This document shows positions 1 to 6,256 of a DNA stretch of 15,837 nucleotides, piece by piece. Each line of letters opens with the position of its first letter. Positions within the stretch are counted from its first letter, which is position 1. Source of the stretch: Bacteroidales bacterium. Its GTDB lineage: Bacteria > Bacteroidota > Bacteroidia > Bacteroidales > Bacteroidaceae. A program made the position numbers and the translations under genes. The stretch is taken from contig SFEP01000049.1 of NCBI GenBank assembly GCA_004557185.1, forward strand, positions 1 through 15,837, written 5' to 3'. The notes below the pieces were generated by a model. It was not told where the DNA came from, ran no database searches, and saw only the letters and a program-made list of their open reading frames with translations.

Positions 1-48
1 CTCTCGCCTTGCACTACTTTGAATAAGATAGGCTGCGGCTCGGGATGA

Positions 49-77
49 AAAATGCAAATCTTGCAGCTTTGCATTTT
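49..77. repeat. Operator-like inverted repeat overlapping the yhhQ promoter
   Basis: A perfect 10-bp inverted repeat, AAAATGCAAA (49-58) and TTTGCATTTT (68-77), is separated by 9 bases. Its right arm overlaps the -33 TTTG box of the promoter, so a bound protein would compete with RNA polymerase. It could instead be a short DNA hairpin without a regulator. Which protein might bind is unknown. Confidence 0.5.
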
Positions 78-105
78 GTCCTCCTCTCGCCTTGCACTAT
101 CTTTG
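75..105 (+). promoter_or_regulatory. Bacteroidetes-type promoter of the queuosine transporter
   Basis: TTTG at 75-78, a 19-base spacer, and TATCTTTG at 98-105 match the Bacteroidetes sigma-ABfr consensus (TTTG, N19-21, TAnnTTTG) in full. Transcription should begin around 110-113, leaving a leader of about 45 bases made up almost entirely of the riboswitch at 121-151. The block CTCTCGCCTTGCACTA just before the -7 box (84-99) also occurs at 1-16, where it is followed by TTTG with one base fewer, so the upstream copy looks like a degenerate promoter duplicate. Confidence 0.75.
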
Positions 106-120
106 CACCCGATAACAATC

Positions 121-151
121 CGAGTGCTTGCTAAACCTCGTAAAAAACAAG
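121..151 (+). promoter_or_regulatory. preQ1-I riboswitch in the yhhQ leader
   Basis: Stem P1 is CGAG (121-124) with CTCG (137-140). It encloses a 12-base loop, TGCTTGCTAAAC, equal in length to the Bacillus subtilis queC aptamer loop UUCUAGCUACAC and matching it at conserved positions, including the final C (136) that pairs with preQ1. A tail TAAAAAA follows, then CAAG (148-151), which can pair with loop CTTG (127-130) as pseudoknot P2; the TTG/CAA pairs replace UAG/CUA of B. subtilis by covariation. The aptamer ends three bases before the ATG at 155, so ligand binding would most simply occlude translation initiation. The downstream gene, a queuosine-precursor transporter, is the expected target. 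No algorithm was run; the call rests on this base-by-base comparison. Confidence 0.85.
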
Positions 152-154
152 AAT

Positions 155-859
155 ATGAATGCTGATGCTACTCACCGCCCGCAGCAGGCGGTAAGCATAC
201 CGTTCTTTGTGTTGGGTGTGCTTTTCTGCGTTTGTTTGATTGCTGCCAATCTCCTCGAAACAAAACAGGTGGCTCTGGGACCGCTCGACCTCACGGCCGG
301 GCTTATTGTGTTTCCCGTTTCCTACATCATCAACGACTGCTTGGTGGAGGTGTGGGGCTATGGCCGTGCGCGGCTGGTGATATGGATGGGCTTCTTCATG
401 AATTTCCTGTTCGTGCTCTTTGGCTTTGTGGCCGACCTGTTGCCCGGCGCGCCCTATTGGCAGGGCGATGAGGGCTTTCACGCCGTGTTCGGACTGGCTC
501 CGCGCATTGCCGGTGCCTCGTTTCTGGCCTTCCTCGTGGGCTCGTTTCTCAATGCCTACGTGATGAGCCGCATGAAGTTGCGCCACGGCGGAAAGCGCCG
601 TTTCTCGTTGCGTGCCATCGTGTCGACGGTGGTGGGCGAAACGGCCGACTCACTCGTGTTCTTCCCCTTGGCGCTGGGCGGCGTGGTGCCTTGGGCCGTG
701 ATGCCGCTGCTGATGCTCAACCAGATTGTGCTGAAAACGCTCTACGAAATTCTGGCCCTCCCCGTCACGGTGCGTGTGGTGCGCTGGCTGAAACGCCACG
801 AGGGCAGCGACGTCGTCGACAGCCATATCTCCTACAACGTGTTCCGCCTGCGCTTTTAG
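155..859 (+). CDS. yhhQ: Queuosine precursor transporter, YhhQ/VUT family
   Basis: A 234-residue polytopic inner-membrane protein that imports 7-deazaguanine precursors (preQ0/preQ1 or queuine) for queuosine tRNA modification. Family marks are the segment YIINDCLVEVWGYGRAR (about residues 57-73), a G-E-T-A-D-S motif at 161-166 just before the hydrophobic LVFF run, and about six hydrophobic helices. A TTG at 128 would open the same frame, but it lies inside the riboswitch loop, so ATG 155, directly after the aptamer, is the credible start. Translation is probably controlled by preQ1. queC and queF lie downstream on the same strand, with a TIR-STING gene between. Substrate specificity among preQ0, preQ1 and queuine cannot be read from the sequence. 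Confidence 0.93.
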   Translation: MNADATHRPQQAVSIPFFVLGVLFCVCLIAANLLETKQVALGPLDLTAGLIVFPVSYIINDCLVEVWGYGRARLVIWMGFFMNFLFVLFGFVADLLPGAPYWQGDEGFHAVFGLAPRIAGASFLAFLVGSFLNAYVMSRMKLRHGGKRRFSLRAIVSTVVGETADSLVFFPLALGGVVPWAVMPLLMLNQIVLKTLYEILALPVTVRVVRWLKRHEGSDVVDSHISYNVFRLRF

Positions 860-909
860 AAAGGGGGCGGCAAACGAAGTCCAATCTTTTATTTATCCTA
901 CATACCATT

Positions 910-2136
910 GTGAACAGAACGCCTTTTGCTTTTATCTCCTATTCGCGCAAGGATGTGGCAGTGGCTGCCGATTTGCACCAGCGCATTGAAAAATACGTGT
1001 ATCCGCACAATGAGGTGGCGGAGGACAACCGCCCTGAAGATGATGAGCGCGTACGCCCCATCTACTTTGACCTGACCGACCTGTCGGCACAGAACCGCAA
1101 CTTCTCCGACGAACTGCGTGAGAACCTGGCTCTGTCGCGTTACCTCATCGTGATATGTTCGCCCCACGCAGCGCAGTCGCCTTTCGTGAAGGATGAGATA
1201 GAATATTTCCTGACCACGCACAACGGCGACACGGGGCTCGTGATTCCCGTTTACATTGACAACGTGTTCAGTGGGATGCACCCTGCTATCGATGGCATCC
1301 TGGCCACGCGCAACTGTCCCATCTATGTGACGGGCAAGGGGGACGCCGGACACTTAGGGCGCAAATACTGCTTCTACCATGTATTGGAGTTTCTGCTAAA
1401 AGTAGACTTCGACAAGCTGTTCAACCGTTATGAAGCTTACAAACGGCGCAAGAACCGCTTGCGTATCACCTTGCTTGCCACGTTCCTCACCCTGCTTTTG
1501 GCAGCGCTATCGTTTGGGTGGTACAAGCAGTATCGGGCCACGCAAACCGAGCACGAACTGGCCATGACGGAGCACGATTTGGCGCAATTTGAGAAGGAAA
1601 CGTTCCCCTTTTCACTCGTCATAGGTTATGTGGACAACTTTCTGAGTCCTACGCTGCGGGCCTTGCAGGACTCGCTTGCACCGCGCAAACCGCACATATT
1701 CGTCATCATGCCCAGCAACTACAAGCGGCTCGACGAGCAAACGCGCAAAGAGCACTTCAGGGCGTGGCAGGCGAGGCTGAAGCAGGATTTCGGTTTCGAC
1801 GGATTTATCACACATGAGGTGAAAATCAAATCGCGTCGCCGCGCCTCGTCGATTGTGCAGATGCGCCTAACCAAGGTGAATACACCCGTGTTCCACGATT
1901 TCGCCACTACGGTCAAGGCCATACAGTCGGTGGTGGATTATAAGTTCGATGCCAGCCGACACTTGGTGCAAATCGATACAACGAAGATGTCTCGCGACGT
2001 GATGGTGAGGGAGTATTCCGATCAATTCATTAGGCAGGCCAAGCAGCGAATCGGCGCCGACTCCGTCTACGTGCACTTTGTGTATGCTCCCGAGCAGATG
2101 CTCAGAGAATTGCAAAGGCTGCAGGCCCATAAGTAG
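910..2136 (+). CDS. TIR-transmembrane-STING protein (CBASS-type effector, no cyclase nearby)
   Basis: A 408-residue protein from a GTG start; the FISYSRKD motif begins only eight residues in, so little could be added upstream. Residues 6-140 are a TIR domain: FISYSRKD at 8-15, and SPHAAQSPFVKDEI at 84-97, which aligns with the catalytic helix of NADase TIR domains and puts the glutamate at E96. KRRKNRLR (178-185) then precedes one hydrophobic segment (186-205). Residues 232-408 resemble a STING ligand-binding domain: IGY at 238-240 fits human YIGY (Y167), HIFVIMP at 262-268 fits human LYILLP, K-S-R-R-R-A-S-S-I at 307-315 fits human KDRVYSNSI (R309 at R238), and DFATTVKAI at 330-338 fits human EYATPLQTL (D330 at E260, T333 at T263). 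Bacterial STING proteins bind cyclic dinucleotides and activate TIR NAD+ cleavage. No CD-NTase is present in the window. The TIR part is near certain; the STING reading is strong but rests on motifs. Confidence 0.8.
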   Translation: MNRTPFAFISYSRKDVAVAADLHQRIEKYVYPHNEVAEDNRPEDDERVRPIYFDLTDLSAQNRNFSDELRENLALSRYLIVICSPHAAQSPFVKDEIEYFLTTHNGDTGLVIPVYIDNVFSGMHPAIDGILATRNCPIYVTGKGDAGHLGRKYCFYHVLEFLLKVDFDKLFNRYEAYKRRKNRLRITLLATFLTLLLAALSFGWYKQYRATQTEHELAMTEHDLAQFEKETFPFSLVIGYVDNFLSPTLRALQDSLAPRKPHIFVIMPSNYKRLDEQTRKEHFRAWQARLKQDFGFDGFITHEVKIKSRRRASSIVQMRLTKVNTPVFHDFATTVKAIQSVVDYKFDASRHLVQIDTTKMSRDVMVREYSDQFIRQAKQRIGADSVYVHFVYAPEQMLRELQRLQAHK

Positions 2137-2407
2137 GCTACCCGCAGCCACCCTGATGCTTGCCATGACTATCTTGACACGAGGTGAGTCCTATTCATTC
2201 CTACCGAATAAGATGGAATCATTGTAGATTTACGTTTTGTCATCTTTCCGTTTATCTCTGGTGCATACTGCCAGTATTCCTCAGTCACGATGCCCGCATC
2301 ACACTCTTTCGTGAGCAGACACTCTGCCTGCAGAGATAAATCGGGAACCTGACAAAGTGAATGGGTAGTACCCACCATAAAACAAATAAAACAAATACAC
2401 ATCACAC

Positions 2408-3079
2408 ATGAATCTCAACAACTCCCGGGCGCTCGTGGTGCTGAGCGGCGGACAAGACTCTACGACCTGCCTCTTCTGGGCACTGCGCGAGTTTCAGGAA
2501 GTGCAGGCATTGTGCTTCCGCTACGGGCAGAAGCACGTGCTCGAAGCCGACCTGGCGCGCCAGATTTGCGAGGAGGCGGACGTGCCCTTTACGTGCCTCG
2601 ATGCCGACCTCATCGGTAGGCTTTCGAGCAACGCGCTAACCGACCCCTCCATCGCCATGGACCGCGAGAAGCCCGCCGGCGCGCCGCCCAACACGTTTGT
2701 GCCGGGGCGCAACCTCTTCTTTCTGAGCATGGCCGCCGTGGTGGCACGCGAACGCGGCATCAGGCATCTCGTAACGGGGGTGTCGCAAACCGACTTCTCG
2801 GGCTATCCCGACTGCCGCGACAGTTTCATCCGCTCGCTCAACGTAACGCTCAACCTGGCCATGGAGGAGCAGTTCGTCATTCACACCCCACTGATGTGGA
2901 TGGACAAATGCGAAACCTGGGCGCTGGCCGACGAACTCGGTGTGCTCGACCTCATTCGCCAGCGCACACTCACCTGCTACAACGGCGTGCCTGGCGATGG
3001 CTGCGGCCATTGCCCCGCCTGCACGCTGCGTCGCAGGGGACTCGAAACTTATCTGCAACGCAAGGCGCAGAAGCATTGA
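2408..3079 (+). CDS. queC: 7-cyano-7-deazaguanine synthase QueC
   Basis: A 223-residue ATP-dependent enzyme that converts 7-carboxy-7-deazaguanine and ammonia into preQ0 for queuosine synthesis in the cytosol. The PP-loop SGGQDS lies at residues 13-18, and the C-terminal zinc site is formed by Cys190, Cys199, Cys202 and Cys205 (the last three in CGHCPAC). Length is normal for the family and all key residues are present. It is followed after 63 bases by queF, which uses its product. The 271-base gap before it separates it from the TIR-STING gene; TACGTTTTG near 2231-2239 is a poor -7 candidate with one base too many. QueC-like proteins also occur in type IV CBASS (Cap9), but the QueF neighbour and standard length favour the housekeeping enzyme. 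Confidence 0.95.
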   Translation: MNLNNSRALVVLSGGQDSTTCLFWALREFQEVQALCFRYGQKHVLEADLARQICEEADVPFTCLDADLIGRLSSNALTDPSIAMDREKPAGAPPNTFVPGRNLFFLSMAAVVARERGIRHLVTGVSQTDFSGYPDCRDSFIRSLNVTLNLAMEEQFVIHTPLMWMDKCETWALADELGVLDLIRQRTLTCYNGVPGDGCGHCPACTLRRRGLETYLQRKAQKH

Positions 3080-3142
3080 CCACTCCTTATTATATATAGC
3101 ACGCCCCCATTCAACCATCATCCCTAAAACCCACCACAAACC

Positions 3143-3601
3143 ATGCGCGAAGACCTGACACTGCACGCCCTGGGCCGCAAAACGGAATATAAAAGCGACT
3201 ATGCGCCCGAGGTGCTCGAAACCTTCGACAACAAGCACCCCGACAACGACTACTGGGTGCGCTTCAACTGCCCCGAGTTCACCAGTCTGTGCCCCATCAC
3301 AGGCCAGCCCGACTTTGCTGAGATACGCATCTCCTACATTCCCGCCCTCAAGATGGTGGAGAGCAAGAGCCTCAAGCTCTATCTGTTCAGCTTTCGCAAC
3401 CACGGCGACTTTCACGAGGACTGCGTAAACATCATCATGAAGGACCTCATACGCCTTATGCAGCCCAAGTACATTGAGGTGACGGGCCTCTTCACGCCGC
3501 GCGGCGGCATCAGCATCTACCCCTATGCCAACTACGGCCAGCCTGGCACGCGCTTTGAGGAACTGGCCTGGCAGCGTATGGCCCACCACGACCAGCAGTG
3601 A
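3143..3601 (+). CDS. queF: NADPH-dependent 7-cyano-7-deazaguanine reductase QueF
   Basis: A 152-residue, short (unimodular, B. subtilis-type) reductase that converts the nitrile of preQ0 to the aminomethyl group of preQ1 with NADPH. The catalytic cysteine is Cys50 in CPITGQPDF, with Asp57 as the partner acid; the family signature E-S-K-S-L-K-L-Y is at 73-80, and His91 and Glu92 sit in the G-D-F-H-E segment. It is probably cotranscribed with queC, 63 bases upstream. Its product preQ1 is the ligand of the riboswitch in front of yhhQ, so the locus has a built-in feedback loop from synthesis to import. A long hairpin 17 bases after the stop separates it from the convergent SGNH gene. Confidence 0.95.
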   Translation: MREDLTLHALGRKTEYKSDYAPEVLETFDNKHPDNDYWVRFNCPEFTSLCPITGQPDFAEIRISYIPALKMVESKSLKLYLFSFRNHGDFHEDCVNIIMKDLIRLMQPKYIEVTGLFTPRGGISIYPYANYGQPGTRFEELAWQRMAHHDQQ

Positions 3602-3618
3602 GGTGCTGAAGGAAACAG

Positions 3619-3687
3619 AGCACAGCGGCTCCCATGTGCTGCGAACGAGAGGCATGCTCGTTCCGTGCACATGGGAGCCGCTGTGCT
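3619..3687. terminator. 69-bp perfect-arm hairpin between convergent queF and SGNH genes
   Basis: Arms of 21 bases at 3619-3639 and 3667-3687 are exact reverse complements. Inside, after a symmetric 3 x 3 internal loop, GAACGAG (3643-3649) pairs with CTCGTTC (3657-3663) around a 7-base loop. The position between convergent genes fits a bidirectional terminator. However, neither side carries a run of T, and the stem is much longer than a terminator needs, so a dispersed palindromic element is a real alternative. Confidence 0.6.
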
Positions 3688-3708
3688 TGTCGGTGTGGGG
3701 GTATAGCG

Positions 3709-4656
3709 TCAGCGCAATGCTTGGGGGCAGTGCTGCCGCATGTCGTGGCGCAGCAGGAGTGTAAACTTGCGTGCCCCCTCGTCGCAGGTAAGGTGGTTGC
3801 GGTCGAAGAAGTCGTCGTCGGTGAAGCGCGCGTCGAGCATGTAGTCGATGGCATACACGCCCTTGTGGCGGCTCGCTATGGCGCTGAGGGTGTCGGCCGC
3901 CTCGCGCAGCAGAGAGGCATTGCAGGCTTTGCCGTAGGGCCGCGACACGGGTGGCAGCACCAGCCACAGCCTGATGCCCCGCGCGGCGCAGCGGGTGGCC
4001 ACGCTGTCAATCATGTGGGCGTTGGCAACTATGAGTGAATGGTTGTCGAGTGCCTCCTTGTTGTGTCCGTGCGCCCTTTCGGCGGCGTTGTCCAGGTAGC
4101 CCTTCCTGCGCTGCGCCTTGGGCATCTGCATGTTCAATCCGTAGGTGTCGCAGGCTATCAGGTCTTTGCCTTTGATGTAGTAGTCGGTCCATTTGCGTAG
4201 CGCAAGGCTTTTCGTGGAAAGGCATTCCACACCGTCCATCCAGTCATCAGTGGTGTCGATGCCCATGTAGATGCGATGCCCCGCTCGCTTGCTGGCGTCA
4301 ACGTCCGTGCGGTCGTCTTGAAACAGGTTGTAAAAGGCCAGTCCCCACACCACATCGCGTAGTTGGGGCATACGTTCGGCGTAGTGGCAGAACTTCAAGT
4401 AGCCGTACGTCACCTGTTCGCCAGGCATGGCCATGTTGTAGGCGCGCCCTGTGCTGTCGAGCAGCAGCGCGTTGATGCCGTCCTTCGCCACACTGCTGCC
4501 CATAATGAGCGTATGCAGCTGCGGAGCCCTTTCAGTCAGTGCCTGATGCGTTGCGGTGTAGAGGGTGGGGATGCGCCGCAGGCTCCACTCAAAGGCGGCG
4601 AGCACCGTGAGCACGATGAGCGTGAAGAGGCTGGTGTAACAGAGGAATTTCTTCAT
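3709..4656 (-). CDS. Membrane-anchored SGNH-like protein, partner of the MBOAT acyltransferase
   Basis: A 315-residue protein with an uncleaved-looking N-terminal hydrophobic anchor (about residues 5-22) that should place the rest outside the cytoplasmic membrane. IMGSSVAKDG (51-60) resembles the Ser block of SGNH/GDSL hydrolases and DRNH (285-288) resembles the block V Asp-x-x-His pair, as in the AlgJ/AlgX and DltD-type partners of MBOAT enzymes. The gene starts 9 bases after the MBOAT stop, so the two are almost certainly cotranscribed and translationally linked. Inferred role: moving an acyl (probably acetyl) group from the membrane acyltransferase to an exported glycan or other surface molecule. 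The acceptor is unknown and no polysaccharide genes are adjacent. Confidence 0.7.
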   Translation of the reverse strand: MKKFLCYTSLFTLIVLTVLAAFEWSLRRIPTLYTATHQALTERAPQLHTLIMGSSVAKDGINALLLDSTGRAYNMAMPGEQVTYGYLKFCHYAERMPQLRDVVWGLAFYNLFQDDRTDVDASKRAGHRIYMGIDTTDDWMDGVECLSTKSLALRKWTDYYIKGKDLIACDTYGLNMQMPKAQRRKGYLDNAAERAHGHNKEALDNHSLIVANAHMIDSVATRCAARGIRLWLVLPPVSRPYGKACNASLLREAADTLSAIASRHKGVYAIDYMLDARFTDDDFFDRNHLTCDEGARKFTLLLRHDMRQHCPQALR

Positions 4657-4665
4657 GCCTTTCTG

Positions 4666-6105
4666 TTAGAATTGGAAATAGATGAATGTTGACTGGTTTC
4701 CCATCAGGAAGAAGGTGCACGCCGTGAGTAGCAGATAGCACATCCATCGGGCAGCACGCAGGCGCAGCAGTCCGTGGTGGGGCAGTTGCAGGGCATGCTC
4801 CTTGTCGCGCTGCAGCCATTCGGCCACCAGCACAAGGCCGCAGTAGATGAAGGGCGTGTTGCCGTGTGAGGGCCAAGGCTCGCTAAAGTGCGACACCATG
4901 CGCCACAGGTAGTGTACCGCCTGCGTGATGCTCTCGGCGCGGAAAATGACCCAGCCCACCACTACAAACGCAAAGGTAGCCAGCATCTGCATGGCCTCGG
5001 CAGGGCGTGGCAGCAGGCGGCCCGCAGCAGGCACATCCTTGTGGCGGCGGTTGGTGCCCATGATGAAGAGGGGCGTAAACAGCAGCGCGTGATAGGCGCC
5101 CCACACCACGTAGGTCCAGTTAGCGCCATGCCACAGGCCACTCAGCATGAAGATGATGAGCGTGTTGCGCAGCGTGAGCATACGGCTTCCGCGGCTTCCG
5201 CCCAAGGGGAAGTACACATAGTCGCGAAACCACGTGTTGAGCGAAATGTGCCAGCGGCGCCAGAACTCCGCAATGTCGCGTGAGAAGTAGGGCACGTTGA
5301 AGTTGCGCATCAGGCGAATGCCGAAGAGTTTGGCCGTGCCGATGGCTATGTCGCTGTAACCCGAGAAGTCCCCGTAGATTTGGAAGGTAAAGAACAGCGC
5401 ACCCATGATGAGTTCGCAGCTGCCGAGGGTGGCGTAGTGCGCAAAGATGTCGTTGCAGGCTGTGGCGCAGGTGTCGGCCACCACCATTTTCTTGAACAGT
5501 CCCCACAGCATCTGCCGCATGCCGTCAACTGCCAGCGCGTAGTCAAACCGCCGTGCCCGCTGAAACTGAGGCAGCAGGTTGGTGGCGCGCTCAATAGGTC
5601 CCGCTACCAGTTGCGGAAAGAAGGAGATGAAGGCCAGAAAGGCGGGCAAGTTGTGTGTAGGGCGCAGCGTGCCGCGATACACGTCGACGGTGTAGCTCAG
5701 TGCCTGGAAGGTGTAGAAACTGATGCCTACAGGCAGGATGATGTGGAGCGTGGCAGGATGCAACGTGATGCCGAGGGCTGCAAAGGCGCGCACCCATTCG
5801 CCAATAAAAAAGTCGTAGTATTTGGCCACGCCCAGAATGCCTAGGTTGAGCACGATGTTGGCACCTGCCACCCAGCTACGGGCACGCCGCTGACCATCAA
5901 AGTGCTCCAGCAGCAGGCCGCTGCCATAGCTGCACAGCGAGGTGAAGAGGATGAGAAACAGAAAACGATAGTCCCACCAGCCGTAAAACACGTAGCTTGC
6001 TGCCACCACGAAGAGGTTCTGCCAGCGCAGCGGGCGGAACACGTGCCAATAGAGCAAAAACACGATGGGCAGGAACAGCAGGTAGGCAAACGAGTTGAAA
6101 AGCAT
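4666..6105 (-). CDS. MBOAT family O-acyltransferase (AlgI/DltB-like)
   Basis: A 479-residue polytopic membrane protein. It shows the MBOAT core: GISFYTFQALSYTVDVYRG (127-145), GDFSGYSDIAIG (245-256), FWRRWHISLNTWFRDYVYFP (281-300) and SGLWHGANW (322-330), in which His326 is the conserved catalytic histidine. Relatives transfer acetyl groups across the membrane to alginate, or D-alanine to teichoic acids. The next gene, 9 bases on, encodes an SGNH-like extracytoplasmic partner, the usual two-component arrangement. Its ATG lies 27 bases beyond the T-tract of a terminator, and no clear -33/-7 pair was found in that short space, so its promoter may overlap the terminator. The donor and acceptor cannot be told from the sequence. 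Confidence 0.92.
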   Translation of the reverse strand: MLFNSFAYLLFLPIVFLLYWHVFRPLRWQNLFVVAASYVFYGWWDYRFLFLILFTSLCSYGSGLLLEHFDGQRRARSWVAGANIVLNLGILGVAKYYDFFIGEWVRAFAALGITLHPATLHIILPVGISFYTFQALSYTVDVYRGTLRPTHNLPAFLAFISFFPQLVAGPIERATNLLPQFQRARRFDYALAVDGMRQMLWGLFKKMVVADTCATACNDIFAHYATLGSCELIMGALFFTFQIYGDFSGYSDIAIGTAKLFGIRLMRNFNVPYFSRDIAEFWRRWHISLNTWFRDYVYFPLGGSRGSRMLTLRNTLIIFMLSGLWHGANWTYVVWGAYHALLFTPLFIMGTNRRHKDVPAAGRLLPRPAEAMQMLATFAFVVVGWVIFRAESITQAVHYLWRMVSHFSEPWPSHGNTPFIYCGLVLVAEWLQRDKEHALQLPHHGLLRLRAARWMCYLLLTACTFFLMGNQSTFIYFQF

Positions 6106-6132
6106 AAGCCGATGCTTGGTGCTGTATGTTCA

Positions 6133-6210
6133 GAAAAAAGCTATGTCCTGCCCCGCACCGCGCGCCTACTGCCTGAATGGTGTGGGCAAATGCGGTACGA
6201 GGAAGGACAT
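6133..6210 (-). terminator. Rho-independent terminator after the zinc-ribbon gene
   Basis: Read on the minus strand, arms at 6210-6192 and 6161-6143 form a stem of about 18 pairs with one mismatch and two G-U pairs around a 30-base loop: ATGTCCT pairs with AGGACAT outside and CGTACCGC with GCGGTGCG inside. AGC and a run of six T follow. It lies 47 bases after the zinc-ribbon stop and marks the end of the nif3/zinc-ribbon transcript before the MBOAT gene. Confidence 0.7.
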
Positions 6211-6256
6211 GTTACATATCTATCTATAAGGTATAGGTACGACAACCCTTGCTGGC

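Noticed and set aside
128..154. TTG start at 128 for the queuosine transporter
   Set aside because: It lies inside the riboswitch loop and adds nine residues unlike the family; ATG 155 directly follows the aptamer.
691..909. Upstream extension of the TIR-STING frame to an ATG at 691
   Set aside because: It overlaps the transporter gene in another frame and encodes a sequence without domain character; GTG 910 starts just before the TIR motif.
2169..2405. 78-codon minus-strand frame between the TIR-STING gene and queC
   Set aside because: It would start back-to-back with queC (ATGs about 3 bases apart), leaving no room for either promoter, and resembles no family, though its N-terminus is hydrophobic. 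It could be a decayed remnant.
2137..2407. Second preQ1 riboswitch in front of queC
   Set aside because: TGGGT-AGT-ACCCA forms a short hairpin here, but the 3-base loop and lack of a matching tail do not fit preQ1-I; nothing resembling preQ1-II or III was seen.
2408..3079. QueC as a Cap9-type CBASS accessory protein
   Set aside because: Full-length with all four zinc cysteines and directly followed by queF; nothing marks it as the diverged CBASS paralogue.
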